Shown here: positions 10,023-21,161 of the stretch, in pieces
How the letters are laid out: each line of letters starts with the position of its first letter
How positions within the stretch are numbered: position 1 is the stretch's first letter
Assembly (NCBI GenBank): GCA_018350325.1
Contig: JAEVLN010000005.1
Span: forward strand, 320,142-384,141
Reading direction: 5' to 3'
From: Globodera rostochiensis
Taxonomy: Eukaryota; Nematoda; Chromadorea; Rhabditida; Heteroderidae
DNA: 64,000 nucleotides
Notes under the pieces: model-generated
Seen by the model: only the letters and a program-made list of their open reading frames with translations
Database searches by the model: none
Told to the model about the DNA's origin: nothing
Translations under genes and position numbers: made by a program

Positions 10023-11989
10023 TTACATTTTTGTCTTAATTATAAGATTATTCTTACGTTTTGCAGCTCCAAGCGGGATCTGCTTTATCAATTGGTTCAA
10101 ATAACTACAGCTAATTTGCAATTTTTTCGCTATTTCTTTTTTTTTCAATTTTGGATTTTCTTTTTTTAAATTTTCAAGGCGTTTGACAAGTTCAATTTTT
10201 TGTTCGCTTGTAAATCTTTTTAGCGTTGCTAAATTTTATTTATTTATTTATTTGTTTATTAATAAACATAAATATATTTTTGATTAATTTTTTTTCTTAC
10301 AAAATCCAAATTTCTTTATCCATTTGCAAATTGTGCCAATAGTTACACCAAATTTGTCGGCAATTTCTTTGTCAATTTCTTTACACAATCTTTTATCTCC
10401 TTTATTGCAAAGCTCTCGCTTTATTTGCAAAAATTTGTTCACAATTTCGAGCTTTTCTTCTTCAGAGTGAATAATTTCTAAAATTTTAAAATTTGAAGGC
10501 ATCGCCTGGGGGCTTCAATATTTTTCACAAGACAAAAACAATTTATGTTTAATTTTAAAAGACTTACTATGGTCAAAATTCTTTTTCCACTTGTAAATTG
10601 TGCGAATATGTACATTTAATTTATCGGCAATTTCTTTATTTATTTCTCTGTATGGTCTTTTACCCTTTTTATTATTATTGTTAAGCTCATATTTTAGTTT
10701 CAAAAATTTGTTGACAATTTCGAGCTTTTCTTTTTCAGAGTAATAAATCGCTAAAATTTTAAAATTTGCAAAGGCATCGAGGCTTCAACTTTAATTAAAA
10801 GACTTACTATGTCCAAAATTTTGTTTCCACATGTAAATTGTTCGAATATTTACATTTAATTTGTCGGCAATTTCTTTATTTATTTCTTGATATGGTCTTT
10901 TATCGCCACTATTGTAAAGGTTTTGCTTCATTTTCAAAAATTTGTTCACAATTTTAAGCTTTTCTTCTTCAGTGTAATGAATTCCTAAAATTTAATTGTT
11001 TTTAAAAATGCTTTTTAGTACACAACTTTTTCCGGAATTTTGTTCCACTTTTTTGTTTGAAGAATGATCAATTTCCTCAAAATCATTGGTTTCTGAATAA
11101 TCCGATTCCTCAAATGTTTCTCTGGAGTGATTAGCTTCTTCGGACTCTTCACTGCAATTATCTTCTTCAGATGATTCATTTTGTGGCATTTTGCTTCTAG
11201 CCCTAATCCGGCGGGCACTTTTGCTCAATGGCAAAATCATTTTTAATGACTCATGTTCAGCTTCCACGCTAACCGACGTTTTAGCGTCAAGGACAATTGG
11301 GAGCTGCCGTTTGAGCTCCATAGACGTTTGAGCGCCGTCCTTAGTTCTAGCGCTTGTGGAAGTCAACTGTTGTCCATGTTCTATAACAGATGGTCCAACT
11401 TCTTCAACTTTAACTTTTATGAAATCCTTTTGAGATTCATCATATTGTTCCGATTTTACCTTTACGTCTTCAGAATGTGATTCATTTTTGATTTTAATTG
11501 TTCCTGAATGTGCTTTTTTAAAATAAATTGATTATATGATTATTAAATTATTTCGACTTTTGCAAGAATTAGCATTTATTTAATATTAAAAAAATTTTAT
11601 TCAATTTTTTGTTGGAAACTATTTATATTATTTCCTCTCTCATGAAGTGTTCACCTTCCACATTAACTGCTCCATAATGTGGTTCATGCTTAATTTTAAG
11701 GGTTTCTTTTAATGCAGATTCGTCCGGACATCTTCCATCCATTTGCTCCTCGTGCGCTTCAATCTTAAATCTCGATGTTAATTAAGTTCCCGGATGAAAT
11801 AACTAAACCCAAAAATGAAAACAAAATTCCCGAAATTTTTTTTGTGTAAACTTTGATTTTTGGCTGAGAGTCAATCGAATTTGCTTGATGTCCCGATTGA
11901 TTTGTCTGCCAAAATTCGTCAAACAAGTCGTTGGGAAATGTAAAACCATAATTTATTAAACAAATTATTTGTAGAATGTTCAATATCAT
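10023..11989 (-). CDS. Divergent secreted HTH-repeat protein; seven exons, four HTH exons
   Basis: A phase-consistent model joins 11852-11989, 11655-11763, 11027-11512, 10808-10984, 10568-10750, 10301-10477 and 10023-10228 (about 491 residues). Exon 1 encodes a signal peptide and a segment with NDLFDEFW, echoing the FDELFVDEWW block of the tri-HTH family. Exons 2-3 are acidic and Ser/Glu-rich (SSEEDNCSEESEE). Exons 4-6 are 177, 183 and 177 bp and exon 7 is 206 bp; the three boundaries between the HTH exons are phase 1. Each HTH exon encodes one unit (first three: KEIADKLNVxIRTIYxWKxxF; the fourth is diverged). Introns between HTH exons 4-6 share sequence, showing exon duplication. Two donors (GTTTAC, GTTGTG) are non-consensus, so the 5' joins are less certain. 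Function unknown. Confidence 0.65.
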
Positions 11990-12460
11990 AATGATTTTGC
12001 TTAAAATAAAATAAAATTTATTAAAATTTAAGATTAGGAAAACATGAAATTCGCAATTTTTGGCTATAGATTTATTCTTTCAGAGAAATTTTAATAGCAT
12101 TTTAAAAATTCATGTTTTTATAGTTAGTCATCCATAGAGAAAATAATAAAAAAATTCATTATTAATTTTGAATTTAGATTTTCAAAATCTCAAATTATTA
12201 TGTATCAATAAAAAAACCCTTTACTTCAAATTGAACAAAATATGTACTTAGCTTTTGAAAATAAACCTCACAAAGTTATGAAAAGCTTATACATTATTTT
12301 TTGAAAGATTTTACGAAACATTTTAATTCACCAAAAATGCATTAAATGTTCAAAAATCAGTTCAAACTGCTCTCACTCCAGCATGCAGATTATAGATTGG
12401 ACTTGAAGGACCGAATTTTGATCGCGAATATCGATCGGATGCAGATTGCTTGAACTTCAC
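11990..12460. other. AT-rich intergenic region
   Basis: Lies upstream of the seven-exon gene. It is AT-rich with no supported coding sequence. Confidence 0.3.
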
Positions 12461-12464
12461 CCCG

Positions 12465-13140
12465 CTAATTTAAGATTATAGAAAAAGAAAAAATTCCGGA
12501 ATATGGGTACCTCGCCAATTTTATATCAATCAACTCCACTCTAAGCCTAGCGCGCGAATCCGCAAATTTTTTGTCGGAAACCACTTTGAAGCAAGTTATG
12601 AGCCCGGGACTGAAGTGTCTTTTTGAGTGGGTACTCAGTTGTCCACATATTAAAAAATGGAGAAAGTCACTCATATTGGCTTTCTAAATTAGGAATTAGT
12701 TGATAGAAAAATCAAAATTCCAAATTATAAACAGTTTTTGAATCGGTTTAAAATTTTTAAAAATAAGGAACAAATTGTAAAATGGACACTTCAGTACCAT
12801 TACCGAATGGAACCTAGTGGGCGCATGGGGAAGTCTTAAGGTGGGTAAGCTATTTCATCAACGGCTAAGTTAATCTGTTAATAATTATTAATAGTTTATC
12901 TTAGCCGTTTTGATGAAAATAGCTTTTCACATACACACCTTTTGACTACTCCTTAATTCCCTACCCTTGCCGGTGTCCTGTGCACAGTTGTTTTCTGTTT
13001 AAAGTTGTCTGCGGAGAAAGGGGGTTCATTTTTACTTTTGGTACTGAAGTGTACCTATTTTACAATTTTTTCCTTAATTTAAAAAGTTTTAAACCGGTTC
13101 AAAAACTGTTTTAAAGTACACGTATTCCGGCATTTTAGCT
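12465..13140. mobile_element. Long inverted-repeat element with nested hairpin
   Basis: Arms of about 60-100 bp at 12,735-12,805 and 13,040-13,115 are inverted copies (for example AAACAGTTTTTGAATCGG against CCGGTTCAAAAACTGTTT, and AATTGTAAAATGG against CCTATTTTACAATT, next to a CACTTCAGTACC / GGTACTGAAGTG pair). A second inverted pair lies inside (GCTATTTCATCAACGGCTAA at about 12,850 against TTAGCCGTTTTGATG at about 12,902). The left part (12,470-12,655) recurs inverted at 33,725-33,915. No coding sequence; a MITE-like element. Confidence 0.6.
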
Positions 13141-13685
13141 AGAAAAATATTTAAATTTACCATCTTTGTATTTTATAATTTTCCGAAACCCACAATGAAT
13201 TTATTAAGCGAATATGCAATCAAATGTTTTTGAATTTGAATCTTTTTATACAGCGCAAAATTGCAACTTATAAAATAAAACGTTGATATTTCTTTCATGT
13301 GAAGAATAACTTCCGATTTCTGATGAAATAGCAAATTAAAATTATTAAAATTATTGATTTTTATTTTTTTCGCATAAAATGCAAAAAATATTAATCAAAA
13401 GGCTTTGTAAATATTTTGTGATTTTAATCCTTTTGAAATTGTGTCACAAAGTCCCATCATTTCCCCGATCACACATTTATCATTTTAGCCTTGTTTCGGC
13501 GGCGTTCATTAAATGTTAGGGGACCATGGAAAAATACCTGCGGGCATGGGAAATTTGAAAATTTGAAACTTTCCCGTTGTCGTAGCATAATAAATTTGTT
13601 TACAATTTTTATATAAAAACATTTACAGTTAATGGACACAATTAGTAAAAGTACAAAAATCCAACGGAACCCAGGCATCCGACTT
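13141..13685. other. AT-rich intergenic region
   Basis: No supported gene, RNA or repeat is seen. Confidence 0.3.
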
Positions 13686-13689
13686 CGTT

Positions 13690-14868
13690 TAAGACTAGAG
13701 ACCGGACGGTACGGGAAAGTACCGACGCTTTTTCGGTACTCTGGCTTCGGTACTTTCCCGAAAAGTACCGATTGAAAAAATTTGTGTAACGAAAACAGTA
13801 CCGAATTGGAAAAATTGGTAATATATGTATTTGAATTTTCAACGTTTATTTTGAGTACCGAAATTAAGTACCGAATGGAAAAATTGGTAATATATTTGAA
13901 TTTTTAACGTTTATCACTAATATCACTTGGCTCGTGGTTAAACTGTGAACCGAAAGCTCGTATTGTCTGAGGTTCAAGACTTCTAACCCTGCTGAGTAAT
14001 GTGGTTGGTTGCCTGGGGTTCAAGTTTTTTGTGTCTTTCTGTTGGATATGGATTTAAATATTTGTATCGAAGCGAATATTCGCGCCATATTTTTCCGCCT
14101 TTTTCCTCCCCACCATTTTCCACCGCTCAGTGGCGATTGGCATTCACTCGCGATTTGTTCGGACTTGTTGTTGCACCCAGTTTTGGATTCCCCACCTCCG
14201 ACCTTTTCTATTCGTTCATTTTATTTAGTTAGTTATTCATTCATTGATTTGGTATTTGGTTTCTAAGTAAAAATTCTATTTGTGTGTCACAAGGACACAA
14301 CACTTTCAATTAACTTCGTGGCAAAGAAAAACAATATTTTTTCTTTAAATATGTATTTAAAATTTTTAAAATTGAAGGTAATTTCTTCATTTTTTTCAAG
14401 AAAGTTACTAGCAAATTAATTTCCTAAAATTTTAACCGATTCAAAACTTCTAAGATTTACATAAAGAATCACCTTTTTTTCACCATTTTAGTTATAGAAA
14501 TCGAGACTCGGAATCTGCATTTCAAAAATGTTCGGTGAAATTTTATTTGATTTTCTAAATTTTTTTAATGATTTTTTTGATTCCGCGATGCATTTTTTGG
14601 GCCATTTTTTCTTAACAAATTCCATCAAAAATTCAAAATTTTCTCGGCGGTACCGCCGAGCCCCATTCAAACTGATCCAAAAACAATTAAAAATCTTGCC
14701 ATAGGACAGGAAAAGGTCGAAATGCTAATTTTCTTGAACCGCAATTTGCCAATACTCAATTATAAATATTAATAAAGCCAAGATTTCCAAAATAAACGAG
14801 TTTTTGTTAAAAATTACTCTAAAAAATTTTGGTACCGAACTACCGATCGAACCTTCTGGCCGGTCTCT
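13690..14868. repeat. GGTACCG-word repeat element
   Basis: The left end (AGAGACCGG, then GGTACGGGAAAGTACCG arrays at 13,705-13,870) and the right end (GGTACCGAACTACCGATCG, then GGCCGGTCTCT at 14,830-14,866) are inverted. Interior sequence at about 14,555-14,660 (GATGCATTTTTTGGGCC, then TTAACAAATTCCATCAAAAA) resembles the interior of the shorter element at 15,236-15,730. The right end abuts the fragment of the secreted family at 14,868, so the insertion may have broken that copy. Confidence 0.5.
13923..14000 (+). repeat. tRNA-like SINE remnant
   Basis: TTGGCTCGTGGTTAA resembles a tRNA A box and, about 50 bp later, GTCTGAGGTTCAAGAC resembles a B box. The same B-box context (GTCTGAGGTTC) occurs in the SINE copies at 36.7 and 40.7 kb. 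There is no intact cloverleaf, so this is a remnant rather than a tRNA gene. Confidence 0.4.
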
Positions 14869-14955
14869 AAGCTGATCAGTTGAATTGGGTTTAATTTGTC
14901 CAAGCTGATCAGTTGAATTGGGTTCAATTTGTCCAATTGGGTGTTCTGGAAATGG
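14868..14955 (-). pseudogene. Fragment of tri-HTH family repeat region
   Basis: The minus strand reads two family repeats (GQIEPNSTDQ, GQIKPNSTDQ) and nothing else of the gene. It is followed on its 5' side, at 14,955-15,140, by sequence matching the region upstream of copy 3 (18,675-18,880). Upstream DNA is therefore joined directly to mid-gene repeats, with the signal-peptide exon part deleted. Confidence 0.75.
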
Positions 14956-15235
14956 CATTCATATACATCTCATCAAATTTCCATAAATTTTTTGAACCGG
15001 GACCAAATCAATGTTCCTGACATCTCTTAAATATTTCTCCTATAATAAACAACATTTCACAAAAAAGCGATCAATTTTGAACTATAATAATCTTTATTTT
15101 AATAATGGCAAACGGTTGGTGAATCCAAATAAAAAGTGTGTTTTGAAATAATTTAAAATTTAATAGGGGATTCCCTTTTAGTCAACATTTTCGAAATATT
15201 TATATCGCCGAAAAAATAGTCTGAATATGTTATTT

Positions 15236-15730
15236 GTAGTGTTCGGTCGGTACGGGGAAAGGAGCATTTATCGTAAATAAAATAATTTTTTGAAAAGACT
15301 CAGCCCGAGAAAAGTATATTTTTTTTGATTTTTCTGATAATTTTTTTGCTCTTCCGGGATGCATTTTTAGGCTATTTTTCTTAACAAATCCATCAAAAAA
15401 ATGTTAAATTTTCTGGGCGGCGCCTATCGGCAACGCCGACCCTTCCTCCCCCTTCAAACTAAACCAAAAACTTAAAAATCCTGTCACAGAACAAGAACAG
15501 GCCGAAATTCTGATTTTCTTGAAACTCAAGCTTTCCAAACTCATTTATAAACATCTGATAAAGCCAACATTTCCAAAATAAACGAGTTTTTGTTAAAAAT
15601 TACTCTAAAAAATTTTGGTACCGAGAACCGAAAAAGTACCGACAATTTTTTCTCGGTACTATTCGGTACCGGTACTTTTTTGGTACTTTACCGAATAGTA
15701 CCGACCGAACCTTCTGGCCGATCACTAGTT
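15236..15730. repeat. Second GGTACCG-word element
   Basis: The left end is TTCGGTCGGTACGGGG; the right end is an array of GGTACCGAAAAAGTACCG words finishing in GTACCGACCGAACCTTC and GGCCGATCAC. The interior at 15,350-15,430 (GGGATGCATTTTTAGGC, TTAACAAATCCATC) matches the interior of the element ending at 14,868. It is about 495 bp, non-coding and probably mobile. Confidence 0.55.
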
Positions 15731-16045
15731 ATTTGATACGCTGATTACGGATTCGTCAATAGAAAATAAAATTGAGAATTTAAAGTGGCTTAAGCCACCT
15801 TGGCTTGGGCATTGTTAAGCCACCCGGATCTTAGGGGTTCGTTAGGCTTAGGCCTAAGCCACCCTGAGCTTAGGGGTTCAATCAGCGCATCAAATAACTT
15901 TAATTTCAGACAGTTTTGTACAGATATCTCTGTCGTTCCGGCTTAAATGTGCAGGAAATTGAGAACTCGTATTCGGAGAGCTTTTGAATAAATGGTCATA
16001 ATTTGTAAAAAGACCATTTGCGGTTAACGATTTAATTTCTTTCAG
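15731..16045. other. Intergenic with TAAGCCACC / GGCTTAGG inverted words
   Basis: 15,785-15,885 carries inverted copies of GGCTTAGGCCTAAGCC-like words, and similar words reappear at 23,240-23,270. The stretch GTTATTTGATACGCTGATT at about 15,727 is inverted at about 15,895 (AATCAGCGCATCAAATAAC), so this is a small fold-back element of about 180 bp. No gene. Confidence 0.45.
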
Positions 16046-16047
16046 TG

Positions 16048-16436
16048 TTTTGCTGTTCCAGCTTGGCCTGTTCTGTTCCTGTTCTGTTCTAAGATTTCAG
16101 AACAGCACAGGAACAGGAACAGATTCAAAATCCTTGGAACAGGAACAGAACAGGCCAAGCTAGAACAGGGTAAAAATTGAAGAATTGAACTTTTATTGAT
16201 TAATATATTTGAAATTTTCCAACTATTCATTATGATCTCACGTGGCGCAGTAGTTAAATTGAGTGACTTGATTCAATTTTGTCTAAGGTTCAACTTTTCC
16301 TACTGAAAATCTTTTTTATTCTTTTTACTTTACTCCCTGGTGTGGTGTAAATGGTGAGTGATGTGTGATTCCTGGTGCAGCGGGTTCGAACCCCCGACTT
16401 TGTAAATGATTTTTTTTTCTCTTTTTATGAACTTTG
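16048..16436 (+). repeat. GTTCTGTTCC hairpin plus tRNA-like SINE
   Basis: 16,060-16,170 is an inverted repeat (AGCTTGGCCTGTTCTGTTCC against GGAACAGAACAGGCCAAGCT). It is followed at 16,232-16,436 by a SINE-like unit with an A-box-like TGGCGCAGTAGTTAA, AAGGTTCAAC, and a canonical B box, GGGTTCGAACCCC, near 16,382. The composite recurs inverted at 36,671-36,960 and 40,628-40,915. Transcription by RNA polymerase III is an inference from the boxes. Confidence 0.6.
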
Positions 16437-16779
16437 ATGGTAATTAAAAATATTTTAGATTTAATATTTTTTGAAGACATAAAAATTTTTTATTTGTTCA
16501 TTAAACTTGAGAAAAAAAATCATAGGGGGACCCTTTTGTTTTGTTTTTAATAATCAAGACCAATTTTTTTAACAATTCCATCAAAATCTTCAAAAAATGG
16601 TTGCAAATCCCTTAACAAATTAAGTCAAAAATTCAAATATCGGCACCGCCCCCGGACTCTCGACATGACCAACCCCAACCTCTTTTTCCCGCCCAAGGGG
16701 TCGGGAACAACCCTATCTTGAACCTAAATTAAAATATTTTCGTAAAAGTCTCGGATTTTCGGGAGTCAATTCTCGAGTC

Positions 16780-17035
16780 TCGGGGTCAAGTCTCGGTAAA
16801 TTTAGGTCTCGAGCATGACTAGCAAGTGATGAACACTTTGTCTAATGAATCATCGATTAAAATTCAGACTGAATTTCACTCAGAAAATTTTTAATTTGGA
16901 ACAGTCTAAGAACAGTTTATACTGTTCTGTTCTCGAGGTCGGAACAAAACAGGAACAGAACAGATAGGCTATTCTAAGATTTCAGAACAGAACAGGAACA
17001 GGTTCAAAATTGTTGGAACAGCAAAACACTGATTT
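16780..17035 (-). repeat. GTTCTGTTCC-word element, second copy
   Basis: Near-identical to 1-270: the same order of CTCGAGCATGACTAG, GAACACTTTGTC, ATGAATCATCGATT, and GTTCTGTTC / GGAACAGAAC arrays. The 5' side at 16,740-16,800 also has the GGGTCAAGTCTCGGTAAA flank that appears inverted at 35,160-35,190, so the element is longer than the word array. Confidence 0.65.
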
Positions 17036-17631
17036 CTTTGTTTAAATTCATTTTGAAAATACTTTTTACCGTTATAAAAATAGGGGCAAACCTATTTCAA
17101 GTAAAAACAACTTTTTGCCTTAAGAATGGTCAGCCTCCAACAAAGCATGAGAGAAGCTAATAAATCTGCTTAATCGAGTGGGAATTTTAAGTTTATTTAA
17201 ATGTTTAGAAATACTAACCATTATTTTGCTCGTTTTTGATTATTTTCAAATCTAGGGTTTTTGTTTAATATTTATACTATACTAAAGCGGCTGGGCCCAT
17301 GGGGATAAAAATGCGGCCGGGGAACGGGGATACCGTGGACGACAAAACGAGGATCCCGGTTTTCGGGGATGGGCAAACCGGGAAATGGGGACGGACGGGG
17401 ATGAAAATGGCTGGGGATCCTCCGGTTCCCCCCCCCCCCCCCCGGCGGCAACTGAGTGATTGAGATCAGCGAATAAGAGCATAACGATTGGACATTGTAA
17501 TGAAAAGATTTAAAATTTTATATCTCAAAAAATATTTAAAAATGGCAAATTGGTTTTTTCCAAATCATTGACCAATCATTCAAATACTCCCCGGTTCTCA
17601 TTTTCCTCAACCATTGAACCGGCATTCTCTT
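17036..17631. other. Intergenic with GGGGAT-word array and C-run
   Basis: 17,290-17,430 is an array of GGGGAT / GGGGAAC words ending in a run of C. It would fit the word-repeat element class, but the far end is not identified. The region 17,480-17,631 is the 3' flank of copy 3 and includes decayed family 3' coding sequence after its early stop. Confidence 0.4.
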
Positions 17632-18540
17632 CTACAGAATTTGGGTGAAATCGCTGTCGTTTTTAAATTGCCTTTTCCATCTAAACAAAGTTCTTTCTCC
17701 AATTTTCAACATTTTTGCAATGTTTTCGTTATTAATTTTAGGATTTTTGTCTTTAATTTCATAATAATGTTTCATTAATTCCTTTTGTTTGCTATGTAAG
17801 TCTTTAATTTGGCCAAGTTCACGTTTCCAATTGCAAATTGTTTTAAAACTGAGGCCCAATTCTTTTGCGACAGTTTTATCAATATGATTGTGATAAGAGT
17901 TTTTAAATCCGGTCCGCTTTAACTCGGCTTTCATCTCATCGAATTTCTCTACCAAATTTTGTCGTTCATTTTTTGGATTTATTTGACTTAAGCCAATTTC
18001 TTTTTTCCATTTATATATTTTTGTGCGATTGACTTTTAAATGTTTAGCGATTTTCCTTTCAATTTGAGCCCATTCTTTTGTCGAATATTTTCCTTTCTGT
18101 TTAAATTCGTCTCTCATTTCATGGAATTTGTTAATAATTTTACGCTTTTCGTTTAAAGGCATCTCTTTTATTATTTCATTCTGTTCAAAACCCTTTTTAG
18201 CATTATAGGAGTGATCAGACTCTGTGAAAGGAGGATTCTGATCAGTTGAATTGGGTTCAATTTGTCCATAGTGATCAGACTCTGTGAGAGGAGGATTCTG
18301 ATCAATTGAATTGGGTTCAATTTGTCCAATTTGGGCGTTCTGCCGGTCGAATTGGTGATGGACACTTTGACCAAAGTTTGTTGGCGCCGGCGTTTTCAAA
18401 TCTTCGGCTTCATCTTTGTCCCACCAGCCTTCTCCGAATATTTCATCAAATGTTTTGAGTTCCAATTTTACGGATTCGGTTTTGTCCAGTGAATTTGTTG
18501 CGATAAATGACACCAAAATTAAAATCCAAAACTCTCCCAT
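17632..18540 (-). CDS. Secreted tri-HTH family protein, copy 3 (intronless, altered C-terminus)
   Basis: A single open frame of about 302 residues starts at 18540 (MGEFWILILVSFIATNS, signal peptide). It has LKTFDEIFGEGWWDKDEAED, two acidic repeats (NSIDQNPPLTESDHY and NSTDQNPPFTESDHS), and three HTH units (IYKWKKEI, ICNWKREL, LFRWKRQF). Where every other long copy has a 47-234 bp intron after KLGQ / RELGQ, this copy reads straight through RELGQIKDLHSKQKELM, so the intron is absent. After FK two extra A bases shift the frame relative to relatives and the protein stops at DSDFTQIL, losing the usual tail. Upstream sequence shares the family block at 18,715-18,750. Confidence 0.8.
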   Translation of the reverse strand: MGEFWILILVSFIATNSLDKTESVKLELKTFDEIFGEGWWDKDEAEDLKTPAPTNFGQSVHHQFDRQNAQIGQIEPNSIDQNPPLTESDHYGQIEPNSTDQNPPFTESDHSYNAKKGFEQNEIIKEMPLNEKRKIINKFHEMRDEFKQKGKYSTKEWAQIERKIAKHLKVNRTKIYKWKKEIGLSQINPKNERQNLVEKFDEMKAELKRTGFKNSYHNHIDKTVAKELGLSFKTICNWKRELGQIKDLHSKQKELMKHYYEIKDKNPKINNENIAKMLKIGERTLFRWKRQFKNDSDFTQIL

Positions 18541-18905
18541 TTTATTTGGACAAAGCAACCTCTCTGAATTTAGTGAATTTATAAGAAATATCACAAGAAT
18601 TTTCTCATTAATAAATATTATAAATGTGTTTTAATATTATTATTTAGATTTGATAAAATTAAAGAAAGTAAGTGAAATGGCATTCATATACATCTCATCA
18701 AATTGCCATAAATTTTTTGAACCGTGACCAAATCAATGTTCCTGACATCTCTTAAATATTTCTCCTAATAATAAATAACATTTCATAAAAAAGCGATCAA
18801 TTTTGAACTATAATAATCTTCCTTTCAATAATGGTGAACGGTTGATGAAATCCGTATAAAAAGTGTGGTTTCAAATAATTTAAAATTTTCCCTGGAGGAA
18901 AAGTG
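18541..18905 (-). promoter_or_regulatory. Upstream region of copy 3 with conserved block
   Basis: 18,715-18,750 reads GAACCGTGACCAAATCAATG followed by TTCCTGACATCTC. The same ordered words occur upstream of the copies at 28.9 kb (30,137-30,170) and, inverted, upstream of the 37.4 and 41.4 kb copies. The stretch 18,675-18,880 is nearly identical to 14,955-15,140. A retained promoter is inferred; no transcription start is assigned. Confidence 0.45.
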
Positions 18906-19379
18906 ACATTTCCCGCTTCGTAAAATTCAAAACTCTTGCGGATAATCTTTTTTCATTTTTTGAAAAGTGACAGAATGAAGTAAGTGAATTTTGTATTTTG
19001 TTGAAGGAACGGTGCGCATAACTCCATAATAAACATGCATTTAAATTTTAATCATTAAAATTTAAAAAAAAAATTGTTTTTGTCGGGACCGCAATTTTGA
19101 AGGATTGCCCACGTTCTTACAAAATTTTGAATAAAACTCGATAAATGTAGCAATTTGGTCCAAAAATGATCCAAAAATTACGCCAAATTCAAAATTCAAT
19201 TAAATTTGACGGAAAATAAGGACAAATCTTACAAACAAGGACATTTTTAATTTATATGATTAGGACCCTCCAAATATGGACAAATCTTATTAATAAGGAC
19301 TTTTTTAATTTATAAGATTAGGTTCCTCCCTAAGGACAAATCTTACAAATAAGGACAGTTCATCCCTAGCATAAAAATC
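18906..19379. other. AT-rich interval with GGACAAATCTTA repeats
   Basis: 19,200-19,360 contains several copies of AAGGACAAATCTTA(C/T)AAA(C/T)AAGGAC, a short degenerate tandem array. No gene. Confidence 0.35.
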
Positions 19380-20330
19380 TCGAGTCTTCCTTTCTTTGTT
19401 CACCGCCTCTCCTTCCACGGTACTCCGTTTTAGCGGCGGTGACACTCCCCACGCCAGAAATTGGAAGGCGTATGACCGGCCCCTCCTTTGTCCTGTGCCT
19501 AGGCCAGCAACGGAGAGTAGAACATCTCCCGGCTGAGGAAGGCGAGGGAGAGGGCGGGGTTCCAGTGCGCTATGAGTTGTGCCAAGTCGTAGGTGTGTTC
19601 GCGCTCTTGACTCAGTCGGCGTAAGAATTGTCGGCGGATGCCTACTGGGATCTGCAAGGAGGAGGAGCCCTGGGGAAATTGCAGTCGGGCTGGGCACGGC
19701 TGAACATCCCTCTGCTCTTCACTTTCCGGCGAATTGGCGCGGGTTGTCGGGTTCGGAAGCCGTACGGGGTTTCGGTTCTGTTTGGTCGGGCTCGAGGATG
19801 CCGCGAGCCCCAGTCCGTCCCATTGCCGGATTCGTTCTCCGCTGGCGTGCCGGTCTGGTCCGGTGCCCATTCACGATGGGGTTAGTTTCCCTACGGTATC
19901 CGGTTGAAGTCGGGATGACGACCGCGGTTCGAAGGCCCTGTGAACCGGGAAAAAAGAAGGTGGGTGTGGGATGCATTTGTGCACTTCTGCTCAGCTGCTG
20001 GCGTCGACCTGAAACTGGATCGCCGCCCCGTTCGCCGGAGTACACACCGGTCGCGCCGCCACCCCTGAATCTCCTGCATTTACGGTTGGGTCAGAAATTC
20101 TTTGTGAACCTGGGACCCTTGTTTGCTAGACCGGCAGGACGGCTTCAACCCCTAGGCCTTGGCCCGACGCATTAATCCTCTCTCCCTGCCCTTGCGGGTT
20201 TGCTGCGTCAAATCACCAAATTCATTTTCCCACTGCTGCATCTCAAAGTCGAATAATTCCTCATTAGTGATCTGGGCCGCATTCCCCCGCTGGCTTGCGC
20301 CATGTTCACAACCATCTAACTAATGCTCAG
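19380..20330. other. GC-rich island, possible coding or retroelement remnant
   Basis: Composition changes sharply to GC-rich and several overlapping frames stay open on both strands, which GC-richness alone can produce. On the minus strand, 19,499-19,870 has a protein-like stretch ([18 protein letters not shown]). I cannot assign it to gag, a transposase or ribosomal RNA. No splice-consistent gene was found. Possibly an old retroelement or transferred segment. Confidence 0.3.
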
Positions 20331-20621
20331 AACCGTAAGGCATCCCTTAAATTTCCCTTTTCCTTTCACGTTACGTAATTTGATCGGACGGACCCAGTTC
20401 TCCGTTTTCGAACACTTATACGGACGGATAACGGATATGAGATTTTGAGGACGGAGGGATACAAAAATTCGTATTCGTGAGCATGCCTGATTTAAACCTT
20501 GGATAATCAGAGGCATGAAGCACAGCATACAACTATAGTATTACCTTTATATTGATTGATAAAACTATTTTTCTAATACTGAAAAATTTTATTTGAAATT
20601 TCAATTGATCATGATTATTTA

Positions 20622-21161
20622 CCTTTTTGCTTTAATTCGTCTTTTATTGCGAGAATTTATCGATAATGTTACGTTTTCGTTCATCTTTAGCAATATTTTC
20701 GTTTGAATTAATTTTTTTCATTACATCGTTCTGTTCGTCGCCATTTTTGGCATTATCAGACTGATCAGACTCTGTGAGAGGAGGATTCTGATCAATTGAA
20801 TTGGGTTCAATTTGTCCAATTTGGGTGTTCTGCCGGTCAAATTTGGTGATGGACATTTTGTCCAAAGTTTGTTGGCGCCGGCCTTTTCAAATCTTCGGCT
20901 TCTTCTTTGTCAAGACAAGAAATCCAGATCCAGGCCTTCGTCAAAACCAGAAATCAAGATCCAGGCCATTGTCATTTCCAGATCCTAAAACCAGGATCCA
21001 GGAATTTAAAAATGTCGGTCTCTAATTATATCAGATAACATAATGCTATGGTTCTTCCGACCATTTTTGATTGGCGCTTTCTCCAATTTTTATGGATTCG
21101 GCTTTTCCAATGTATTTGTTGCGAAGAATAACACAAAAATTAAAATCCAAAACTCATTCAT
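20622..21161 (-). pseudogene. Broken copy of the tri-HTH secreted family
   Basis: It begins at 21161 with a recognisable signal peptide (MNEFWILIFVLFFATNTL). A single-base loss then shifts the frame to a TAA within the KAESVQ region. At about 20,918-21,028 the acidic segment is interrupted by sequence made of GATCCAGG words, another word-repeat insertion. Family sequence resumes at 20,865 (FDRQNTQIGQIEPNSIDQ, one repeat) and runs to the start of the first HTH unit (RKRNIIDKF), where it ends at about 20,622. There is no HTH domain, so it is clearly non-functional. Confidence 0.85.

Noticed and set aside
16232..16436. Functional tRNA gene at the GGGTTCGAACCCC motif
   Set aside because: The A and B boxes are spaced too far apart and no acceptor or anticodon stem pairs; it fits a tRNA-derived SINE present in three copies.
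19380..20330. Ribosomal RNA gene in the GC-rich island
   Set aside because: I could not recognise any conserved 18S or 28S core segment, and the neighbouring sequence does not continue into rDNA.
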